From the IMG/VR virus record IMGVR_UViG_3300042090_002301, positions 1-55,005 of that record: a stretch of DNA of 55,005 bases; one strand, 5' to 3'. Shown in pieces: positions 48,816-55,005 of this stretch (positions within the stretch are counted from its first letter, which is position 1; every line of letters starts with the position of its first letter). The translations under genes were made by a program, and so were the position numbers. The notes beneath the pieces are model-generated. The model did no database searches and was not told the DNA's origin. It worked only from the letters and a program-made list of their open reading frames with translations. The DNA is from a virus.

Positions 48816-49804
48816 CGCTTATCGTTTTTTAGAACTGTAGAAACTGCCTCTTTTACTGACTTAACATCCTGTCCAATATTGAATCTTCCAAAATCATCAT
48901 TGGTTCCCAGGTCTGAACCTGGAGACCAAACGATCCCAGATTTCTCAAATAACTTCTTGCAAGTCGAATCCATTTCGGCATAGTAAAACATGCCATATTT
49001 CGGGACTGGAGTTCCGCCGAAGAACTTCTCTAATTTGCTGAATTCTGTGCGATTATCATCCAGTTTATTCTGAGCTTTCTTTTCAAATAACGACCAATCT
49101 CTTTCTGTAAATTGTCCTGCAGTATCCATGACTATCTTGATACTGGCGGCACTCAAGCTGCAATATTCGCCGTCAACTAACCTTTTCATTCTCTCATATC
49201 TCAAAGAATCGTTGGTGGCTATCCATCCAAGTCTCACACCATTCAGCCCGGTGAGCTTACTGTAAGAGCCAACCAAAATGTCGTGGTCCGGTTGAGGGTG
49301 ATTCCCAGGAGCATAGACATTTCCGTAATAAGTGGCGTCCCAGACAATGGGAGAGCAGACGTAATTATATTTCTTCTCCGAGAAAGTACCAAAGGGATTG
49401 GTCAAGGAATCTACCAGATATACCGAGGATTTATAGTGTTCTTTGTATGTATCGGAATTTTCGTGCACTTGAAACATTCCGGCAGCCCTGATCATATCCG
49501 GGAATAGACGAAAATAAGGAGGGTCGCGCGTTATGCAAGAAGGAAGCCAACCAGAGAAGCTTCTGAGGGCTATCGTAACGCCGCCAGTTGCACCATTGGT
49601 GATGAGGATATGGTCGTATTCTTTACCTATTTGGCGTTTTATGACTTTTCTAGTGAGGGCGACTAACGCAGGATCGCCAAAATGATCTGCATATCCAAGG
49701 TTTTCCAGGGTTTTGATATCAAATAAGATTTGTTTATTGGAAGTCTCCAGGAAAGCCTTTCTGATACAAACCGCCTCTCCCCACCCGAGGTTCATGGTTT
49801 TCAT
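48809..49804 (-). CDS. PLP-dependent aminotransferase (fold type I)
   Basis: 331 residues, close to compact class I/II enzymes. Cofactor site: TNGATGG (69-75), DSLTNPFG with Asn 136, WDATYYG with Asp 156, and SYSKLTGLNGVRLGW with Schiff-base Lys 183 and Arg 191. A C-terminal GRFNI with Arg 307 is the likely substrate carboxylate Arg. All key residues are present, so it should be active, moving an amino group between an amino acid and a keto acid. Such enzymes are rare in phages. It starts on the ATGA overlap with the gene before, so it is a stable part of this operon. Confidence 0.85.
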   Translation of the reverse strand: MKTMNLGWGEAVCIRKAFLETSNKQILFDIKTLENLGYADHFGDPALVALTRKVIKRQIGKEYDHILITNGATGGVTIALRSFSGWLPSCITRDPPYFRLFPDMIRAAGMFQVHENSDTYKEHYKSSVYLVDSLTNPFGTFSEKKYNYVCSPIVWDATYYGNVYAPGNHPQPDHDILVGSYSKLTGLNGVRLGWIATNDSLRYERMKRLVDGEYCSLSAASIKIVMDTAGQFTERDWSLFEKKAQNKLDDNRTEFSKLEKFFGGTPVPKYGMFYYAEMDSTCKKLFEKSGIVWSPGSDLGTNDDFGRFNIGQDVKSVKEAVSTVLKNDKRY

Positions 49805-50361
49805 TTTTCCTTAACCCCAGCATGGGCTGCAGAGATTAGATTTCCGGGCATTCCTTCTTGGGATCTAATAAGCTCATTGAGCGCAAACTTGACACGCTTA
49901 TCGTCCAAAGAATCCGAGAAGTCGTAGAAACTCTTAAGAACGTGCGTGTACAAATTCACCAATTGCTCTCCCTGCGGCGTAAGAGAGGCGTGCATTCCCC
50001 TTGCCAAGTTGGCGATTCTAGCTTTTACTTTATAGATATCATTGCTATTTTCTTGTTGATTCTCCCAATCTTCAATCTCCTCAAGGGACATCTTTTCTAT
50101 CTCAAGCTCTTTAGCGGGCGGCTTGGGTAGCGGCTCGTTAAAATATTTAGCCAATTCTTCTGTAGACATGGGAATATCGTGATCCATCTGATCCATCTGA
50201 AATTCCATGGCCAATTGGGTATCGGGTAGAACTTTCATTGTAGGTGGACTGATTGTTGAGCCGACAGTATGGCCGATTAATTGTCGCTGAGCGCGATCGT
50301 GATTTGCTAGATCGTTTAGAATACTCTGAATTTCTTGCTCGGTCAGTGGATAATTTTTCAT
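49801..50361 (-). CDS. Hypothetical protein, 186 aa
   Basis: Acidic, helical, Gln/Met/Glu-rich, with no motif recognised. Residues about 75-105 are strongly acidic (AKELEIEKMSLEEIEDWE) and the second half predicted helical. It is coupled by ATGA overlaps to the AAA+ ATPase gene upstream and the aminotransferase downstream, so it may be an adaptor of either. Function unknown. Confidence 0.6.
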   Translation of the reverse strand: MKNYPLTEQEIQSILNDLANHDRAQRQLIGHTVGSTISPPTMKVLPDTQLAMEFQMDQMDHDIPMSTEELAKYFNEPLPKPPAKELEIEKMSLEEIEDWENQQENSNDIYKVKARIANLARGMHASLTPQGEQLVNLYTHVLKSFYDFSDSLDDKRVKFALNELIRSQEGMPGNLISAAHAGVKEK

Positions 50362-51359
50362 GGATTATCCCATTCAGAACCGATCCCCATCTTAACTTGG
50401 TCACCAGCCTTGGGCATCTTGAATAAAGTCCGCAATCTTTTGATCTCGGTTGCCAAATCCTTTTTCTGACGGTAAGTACTGTCGACTAATGCCGTGAGAT
50501 GATCTATAGTGAATCCTTCGGTATTTTCTACGATGTGTGGGACGTCGTCATGTTTCTTTAAGATGGCTTTTAAATAAGCCTCGCGCGCTTTTTCTGTCGG
50601 AAGTCCGATCCTCACTACGTGCCCAAGTCTCCCAGGCCGATTGTAAATGCGGGGGTCCAATAATTCCGGATAGTTAGTAGTAGCGATGAAGAGCACGTTG
50701 TTGATGGTTTTGGCACTATCTAACATTTCTAGATATGACGACTCACCAAATTTTTGAATAAGACTATCAATGTCTTCTAAGATGACGATGCATTTTCTGT
50801 CTTTTTCTACTTTAGAAAAATCCGTTAGAAAACTGGAAACTACATCGGGACTCGATGACGCAAAAAAGACTGTGCCGCCTCTCTCTATGAGTTTATTGCT
50901 AACTATCTGAATCGTTTTGGTTTTTCCCGATCCTGGCGGCCCGAAGATCATGATGCCCGTTGAATATCGCGCTCCGCCAACGACAAAATCATTGCCTTCT
51001 TTGTAATCTTTTTCACTATTCCAAAAATTCTCCACTATCTGAATTACGTAATCTGAACGCATCTCCGGAAGCTCAAGGAGTAACCCAGAGGGTTTCAAGG
51101 AAGGCACAGCAAATACGCATTTGGAGTCCACACAAATATCATATCGGCCAGGGGGGAGAGCAGAAACTGTGGGCGTAGTAGCAGCGTAGCCTTCTCCGTA
51201 AAGAGCGTATTGGGTAACTTGGCCAGGATTTAGGTCGGGAGAAGATACCGGAACTTCTCCAAATTGAGCCTTTTTGCTGCCATAAGCTTTACGAGTCGAT
51301 TCGGAAACGGCATTTACCAATTCTGTAAAATCCTTTGCGTCGTCCAATTCTGTAGACAT
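50358..51359 (-). CDS. AAA+ ATPase (FtsH/Cdc48-like)
   Basis: 333 residues. A non-AAA N-terminal part of about 120 residues, then Walker A GPPGSGKT (140-147), Walker B IVILEDID (Glu 195, Asp 196) and sensor 1 ATTNYPE. The second region of homology NRPGRLG contains candidate arginine fingers at 241 and 244. This is the classical AAA clade rather than Clp. No protease domain or transmembrane segment. Likely a remodelling motor for a protein or nucleoprotein; its partner is unknown. Confidence 0.85.
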   Translation of the reverse strand: MSTELDDAKDFTELVNAVSESTRKAYGSKKAQFGEVPVSSPDLNPGQVTQYALYGEGYAATTPTVSALPPGRYDICVDSKCVFAVPSLKPSGLLLELPEMRSDYVIQIVENFWNSEKDYKEGNDFVVGGARYSTGIMIFGPPGSGKTKTIQIVSNKLIERGGTVFFASSSPDVVSSFLTDFSKVEKDRKCIVILEDIDSLIQKFGESSYLEMLDSAKTINNVLFIATTNYPELLDPRIYNRPGRLGHVVRIGLPTEKAREAYLKAILKKHDDVPHIVENTEGFTIDHLTALVDSTYRQKKDLATEIKRLRTLFKMPKAGDQVKMGIGSEWDNP

Positions 51360-51368
51360 CAGATGCTC

Positions 51369-52022
51369 CTATTTGTTTCTTCGATAAAGTTCGAAGAGTG
51401 ATTTTTTCAATCTCTTCTGCGCATTTACTCCGACTGGCTCTAAGATCTTCTCGTATTTGACGATGGTTTCCCAGGCTTGCGATTCAGTCATATTAACAAT
51501 CTTAGCCTCGTCGATCTCTATTTCTATAAAATTATCTGCCTTCTTGGGTTTTCCATCCGTAGTATCGTAAACCGTGTACCACACTAAGGTTACCGATTCT
51601 AGCTTATATATATGGCAATTTTTAATAATGGAACAGTTGAGAACCATTCCTGTATCTTCCATTTGACCAAAAACTATCGAATCTGAAGTAGTTTCGTTCA
51701 GATTGAAATTATATTCAGTTCTTTGAATACTATTCTTGGCCCCTTTAGGTTTGTATTTCCAGGTTACTTGCTTCTTTCCATCATCCAATCCATAGGAAGG
51801 TTTCCTGTATCTGGCAAAAGTCCCTTCGATGTCCCATTGGGGATTGTTATCGAACCACCACTTTGGATAGGTGAAGAATGCGTCAGGCCCCTCAAGGTAT
51901 CGGAAGCTCTTTGATTCCAATAGGTTATCTATTATTTGTTTGAACACAATGAGATTTTGATCTTCTGCCCGGTATTTTGTTTCGAATTCAATATTTTCTA
52001 GGCTTTTAGTTTCGTCGTTCAT
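51369..52022 (-). CDS. CYTH-like triphosphate tunnel domain protein
   Basis: 217 residues from ATG 52022, which has GGAGAG five bases upstream. The start IEFETKYRAED holds the ExExK signature of CYTH proteins, followed by charged beta strands (KKQVTWKYKPKG, SVTLVWYTVYD, FIEIEIDE) and a C-terminal helix. Family members cleave or cyclise triphosphate compounds (thiamine triphosphatase, tripolyphosphatase, class IV cyclase). The phage substrate cannot be told. Overlaps the upstream membrane gene by 17 bases. Confidence 0.7.
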   Translation of the reverse strand: MNDETKSLENIEFETKYRAEDQNLIVFKQIIDNLLESKSFRYLEGPDAFFTYPKWWFDNNPQWDIEGTFARYRKPSYGLDDGKKQVTWKYKPKGAKNSIQRTEYNFNLNETTSDSIVFGQMEDTGMVLNCSIIKNCHIYKLESVTLVWYTVYDTTDGKPKKADNFIEIEIDEAKIVNMTESQAWETIVKYEKILEPVGVNAQKRLKKSLFELYRRNK

Positions 52023-52536
52023 TCGCACTCTCCGATTCAGAGATCGCCTTATCTATTGCGCATAACTTATATAGTATATACCGTTGCTTCATGTTTTGTC
52101 CAGCCAAATAAACTCTTTCTAATTTGTGAAAATCTAGACCGCTCTTTAATTCTTCCTCAAAACCCTTTTTGATGTCCTCTTTTTCTGATTCAATAAATCC
52201 GGTTCTTATCCTCTCTTCAGTTTCTAGATACTTTTTGTTTTTCTCGATATGTTTCAACCCCTCTTGAGTCGCCATTACGTTTAGCGATGGGATAAAACCA
52301 CAGTTCTTACAGACATTTACGTAGGTGTATTCATCGTTTGCATCTAAAGTATGCGGGGCCGAGAACCAATCGTGGGGCTCGGTACAAAGAAGGTCTTCTT
52401 TCACATCGGTAGGAGCTATTTTATTGAGAATCCTCTCGGTTTGGATCTTGGTCATGAGCGTTCCGAGCCAACGAGGGAGGTTTTGGCCCAAGTAGAAGAA
52501 GAAGGCGGCAGTGAATAAGAAAAGGAAAAAAGTCAC
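52006..52536 (-). CDS. Membrane-anchored zinc/coiled-coil protein
   Basis: GTG start overlapping the ClpP stop. Residues 2-18 (TFFLFLFTAAFFFYLG) form a membrane anchor. Then a Cys-containing segment (LCTEPHDW, VNVCKNCGF) may bind zinc, and the second half is a charged helical coil. It could tether a cytoplasmic complex to the membrane. Function unknown. Confidence 0.65.
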   Translation of the reverse strand: MTFFLFLFTAAFFFYLGQNLPRWLGTLMTKIQTERILNKIAPTDVKEDLLCTEPHDWFSAPHTLDANDEYTYVNVCKNCGFIPSLNVMATQEGLKHIEKNKKYLETEERIRTGFIESEKEDIKKGFEEELKSGLDFHKLERVYLAGQNMKQRYILYKLCAIDKAISESESANERRN

Positions 52537-53135
52537 TTTCTCTCCAATAATATCTCATCGGCTAAGCCCATCGCAACCGATTCTTTGGCCGTTAGATAAG
52601 TATCATGATTCAAAAGTTCTTTTAGTTGTTCCAAAGTATAATCTGGATTCTTCTCTCTGATGCGCTCTAGATACATTCGTTCCATCCATTTGTCCAACTT
52701 CGATTCTTCTTGGGCCTGCTTTTGGACGGTCTTGGCGTGCCCCGCCATGTAAGAAGTCCCGTAATGGATCATCTGTTTGGCGTTAGGGCTCATCGATCTC
52801 TTACTAGCCGCCTGCAGGATCACACTTCCCATGGACATCGCGTGACCGAAAACTTTCATTATTATCTTAGACTTGCAACACTTAATCGCGTCGTAAATAG
52901 CGAGTCCATGGTAGACGTCGCCCCCGATGTTATTGAGGATAACGGTAATGGGTTCCGTAGAAGTGGATTCCAATATCAATAAATTTTTGAGAAATCTCTC
53001 CACCATCGAGGAATCGACTCCGCTCTCGGAATCCATGTCTACGAGCTCAGAACTCATGTAGATGGTGCGCGCGGGGATGTATAGCTTGTAATCGTGAAGC
53101 TGATCGATGTGATCCCTGCTTATGCGCTTAGCCAT
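52533..53135 (-). CDS. clpP: ClpP-like serine protease
   Basis: 200 residues, the normal ClpP size. The triad is visible: Ser 101 in GHAMSMGS, His 124 in QMIHYG, Asp 178 in NHDTYLTAKESVAMGLAD. NNIGGDVYHGLAIYDAI is the strand preceding the active site. In cells ClpP forms a barrel fed by an AAA+ unfoldase; in phages such proteins are often prohead proteases. No capsid gene is near. An AAA+ gene lies two genes on, but it is not of the ClpX/ClpA type. Confidence 0.88.
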   Translation of the reverse strand: MAKRISRDHIDQLHDYKLYIPARTIYMSSELVDMDSESGVDSSMVERFLKNLLILESTSTEPITVILNNIGGDVYHGLAIYDAIKCCKSKIIMKVFGHAMSMGSVILQAASKRSMSPNAKQMIHYGTSYMAGHAKTVQKQAQEESKLDKWMERMYLERIREKNPDYTLEQLKELLNHDTYLTAKESVAMGLADEILLERK

Positions 53136-54025
53136 TAAGTCTTCCTCTCGTGCGCGTACTTGAAACCGCTACGGATGGTGGTCTCCCACTCTCTTTCGCC
53201 AAAATCCCTGTCGGGCTGAAAATAAGCCCTCAGTACTTCCATACTATCATCTAAACTCATTCCCGTCAAGGCCATCTCCACAGAAACCGTGAACCACTTC
53301 TTATTTCTGTTTGGGGGTATGATTCCATCGACTAGCATCTTGCAAACCCAGGGTTTTATGCCTTCCAGGTTAGGCGTTCCAGAAATGATATGTTTTTGTT
53401 TTTCCTTAGGTTTTGCCTCGGGATGTTTCTTGAGCCAATTCGTGAGTTCTTGTAAGCCAATAACGCCTTGATATTCTAGAAGAAGTTGCTGTTTTCCTGG
53501 TTCTCTAAAGGCTCCCGGTACCCTGATGCTTCGGGAGGGATTCTTTATATTTTGGTCCGCCAAGGTAACAACATTGAGAATCCACTCCGCAAACGTTCTA
53601 TAAACCTTTTCTGAGGGCAAATCCATGTCTAGGCTTATCAGGAAGTGAACGCTCTTATTGCCGCTGAATATGGCCGCAGAATAGGGCAATCCCAGCTTCT
53701 TCACGTAGGCCAACTGATCGGCAGTACTGCCAGTATCTAGTTCGACTAGGAAGTTTCTGAAAGCTGTACAATTTAGGTCTTCCCGGTACCCTTTTATGGG
53801 ATTCAAAGCGCACATAGTTATCTCAGAAGTGTCGATTCTTTCGATCGCAGCTTCTAAGGTCAGTTTGCGTTTGGCGATGCTATCAGCGGTGGGAACCAAG
53901 ATCACGGGACCATTTATGGCTTTTTCTAGCGGAATCGAATGATAACCGTACTTATTTGGACTTACGCAGACCGTTTCGTTGGGTCGAAACATAAGGCTGA
54001 GAACTTGTTTGGCAGTTCCATGCAT
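53135..54025 (-). CDS. Archaeo-eukaryotic-type (AEP/PrimPol-like) DNA primase
   Basis: 296 residues. The catalytic region is FLVELDTG (Glu 95, Asp 97), then GLPYSAAIFSGNKSVHFLISLD with Ser/His (SVH), and NPSRSIRVPGAFR as nucleotide-binding Arg/Ser motif: the layout of AEP small-subunit primases of phages. A C-terminal helical part (WFTVSVEMALTGMSLDDSMEVLRAYF) resembles the PriCT-type domain. It makes RNA or DNA primers for phage replication. The start ATG overlaps nothing: 7 bases from the methyltransferase stop. Confidence 0.75.
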   Translation of the reverse strand: MHGTAKQVLSLMFRPNETVCVSPNKYGYHSIPLEKAINGPVILVPTADSIAKRKLTLEAAIERIDTSEITMCALNPIKGYREDLNCTAFRNFLVELDTGSTADQLAYVKKLGLPYSAAIFSGNKSVHFLISLDMDLPSEKVYRTFAEWILNVVTLADQNIKNPSRSIRVPGAFREPGKQQLLLEYQGVIGLQELTNWLKKHPEAKPKEKQKHIISGTPNLEGIKPWVCKMLVDGIIPPNRNKKWFTVSVEMALTGMSLDDSMEVLRAYFQPDRDFGEREWETTIRSGFKYAHERKT

Positions 54026-54032
54026 TTGAAAC

Positions 54033-54578
54033 CTATTTTGGTGGTTCGAAGACTACGATCATCGAAGGAAAGGGCGCTGCATTCTTGGCATCTCCGAACT
54101 TGAGCCTTCCTTCTAGGAATTCGATTTTTCCCCTAAGACAGTACTTATGAAAAAATTTCGTGTCCGTTCTCGCGGGCAATAAACAGATTACCAAGCATCC
54201 TCTTTGCGATTCTTCGTAAGCTTTCTTCACCCAATCGCCTATGCCGGGCTTATATTCTGTTTGGTGATGTCCACGCTCAATGCATTTCTTTTTCTGACAA
54301 TTCTTCTTGCAAATGTGCTCGGGCTTAGAATATGGTGGGTTCATCCAACATTTGGCCGGGCGATAAATTTTATCACCTAAAAATTCATCATCAATATCCC
54401 AAGGCTGTGATAGACCGTCAGATTCTTTTGAATACCAAATTTCACATTTGTGATTATTTTCATCGGCACACACATCTAGCTCAAGCGGCCCGTATTTTGC
54501 ATTCAACTCATCAAACAGCCACTGGGGCGTCGCCCACTCGTCCGTCTTGGAACTAAAATGTACGTCTAGTTTGCTCAT
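54033..54578 (-). CDS. Dam-like phage adenine-N6 methyltransferase
   Basis: 181 residues. The start WATPQWLFDELNAKYGPLELDVCADENN and the catalytic NPPYS (80-84) are those of phage N6-adenine methyltransferases. The final part (IEFLEGRLKFG...PSMIVVFEPP) also fits. An insertion after NPPYS carries HICKKNCQKKKC with four Cys/His, possibly a zinc knuckle unusual for the family. It would protect phage DNA from restriction or regulate it. Confidence 0.88.
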   Translation of the reverse strand: MSKLDVHFSSKTDEWATPQWLFDELNAKYGPLELDVCADENNHKCEIWYSKESDGLSQPWDIDDEFLGDKIYRPAKCWMNPPYSKPEHICKKNCQKKKCIERGHHQTEYKPGIGDWVKKAYEESQRGCLVICLLPARTDTKFFHKYCLRGKIEFLEGRLKFGDAKNAAPFPSMIVVFEPPK

Positions 54579-54985
54579 ACGCTAGAGCTGCCACCGATCG
54601 CTGCCTGCACTTGTTGGGCCGATTCCTTAGCTTCTTTGGCGATTTTCTCGGCTTCCATGTTGGCCAGAAATTCTTCTTTTTGCTTCGCAAGTTGTGCTCG
54701 GAAGATATCCAGTTGTTTTTTCTGCTCTACCATGAACTCCAGTACGGATTCGATCGTGTGATATTTTCTTGTATACTGGGTAGAGCCATTGACTTTAACC
54801 GGAACCTTTACTTTCCGTTTGGTGGGCTCTTCGCCTTCTTTTTCAGCAGGAACAGTTTCTTCCACTTCTTCGGTTACAGCCTCATCATAGCCCTTGTCGA
54901 TGAGCCGTTGCCATCTGGTAGACGATCCAAAAACTTCCCTTGATAAGAGATCGAGTTCTTTTCGTTCAACTTTTGTGATGTTCAT
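54575..54985 (-). CDS. Conserved phage protein, charged coiled coil
   Basis: 136 residues. N-terminal helix, a strongly charged middle (EEVEETVPAEKEGEEPTKRK), a TQYTRKYHTIESVLEFM segment and a coiled-coil C-terminus rich in Ala, Lys, Glu and Gln. The middle TRKYHTIESVLEFM may be a conserved core. The stop overlaps the methyltransferase start (ATGA). Possibly a DNA- or replisome-binding protein; function unknown. Confidence 0.6.
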   Translation of the reverse strand: MNITKVERKELDLLSREVFGSSTRWQRLIDKGYDEAVTEEVEETVPAEKEGEEPTKRKVKVPVKVNGSTQYTRKYHTIESVLEFMVEQKKQLDIFRAQLAKQKEEFLANMEAEKIAKEAKESAQQVQAAIGGSSSV

Positions 54986-55005
54986 TCCTTTATCTCCTCA
55001 ATCAT
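54982..55005 (-). CDS. 3' end of a further minus-strand gene (partial)
   Basis: The window's last bases encode MIEEIKE and a TGA overlapping the next ATG. The rest of the gene lies beyond position 55005. The GGAG inside it also serves as ribosome site for the gene starting at 54985. Confidence 0.5.
   Translation of the reverse strand: MIEEIKE

Noticed and set aside
48814-48830. AACG/CGTT mini-hairpin plus T-run between convergent genes
   Set aside because: The stem is only four base pairs and lies inside the minus-strand coding end, so it is too weak to call a terminator.

Overview
The window is part of a tailed double-stranded DNA phage genome, almost certainly one with a contractile tail (myovirus type). 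The evidence is a run of baseplate and fibre genes: tape-measure-like protein, gp27-like hub, gp5/gpV-like spike, gp53/gp25-like wedge, a very large gpJ/gp6-like wedge protein and four fibre or adhesin proteins. Genes are packed with ATGA, TAATG or GTGA stop/start overlaps and many are under 100 codons, as in large phage genomes. Promoter-like sites resemble bacterial sigma-70 promoters, so a bacterial host is expected. I cannot name the host. No capsid, portal, terminase or tail-sheath genes are present, so the window is only part of the genome.

Layout. (1) Positions 1-933 are non-coding and structured: short repeats built on GTGACG, small hairpins, a G-poor pyrimidine-rich stretch and a promoter. 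(2) Positions 934-16109, plus strand: about 48 small accessory or early genes, mostly unknown, including lipoprotein and membrane peptides and zinc-ribbon proteins. Recognisable enzymes are a uracil-DNA-glycosylase-fold protein, two HAD phosphatase-like proteins, a polynucleotide kinase/phosphatase next to an RNA ligase (RNA repair), a SLOG-family protein and a peptide deformylase. A decayed HNH endonuclease lies at 3865-4032. (3) Positions 16111-16838, minus strand: dUTPase and a small partner. (4) Positions 16983-35397, plus strand: tail and baseplate operon, with an embedded CPBP-type intramembrane protease. (5) Positions 35394-37690, minus strand: metallophosphoesterase, DEDDh exonuclease, lytic transglycosylase and a zinc-binding protein. 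(6) Positions 37819-48815, plus strand: tail fibres and glycine-rich adhesins. (7) Positions 48809-55005, minus strand: PLP-dependent aminotransferase, AAA+ ATPase, CYTH-domain protein, ClpP-like protease, archaeo-eukaryotic-type primase and a Dam-like adenine methyltransferase.

How the parts fit. Minus-strand genes at both ends of the fibre block look like replication, nucleotide and lysis functions. Plus-strand blocks 4 and 6 look late and structural. A heptamer TGATATA recurs upstream of several structural genes and the lysis gene, and an AT-rich AATCTTTA element sits directly against several start codons. Together they may form a late-expression signal.

Most striking: three copies of an ice-binding-protein-like domain (DUF3494 family) are built into the giant baseplate wedge protein (one copy) and the first fibre (two copies). 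Other beta-rich modules are also shared between baseplate and fibres. The aminotransferase, the intramembrane protease in the baseplate operon, and the ClpP/AAA+/CYTH cluster are other unusual components.
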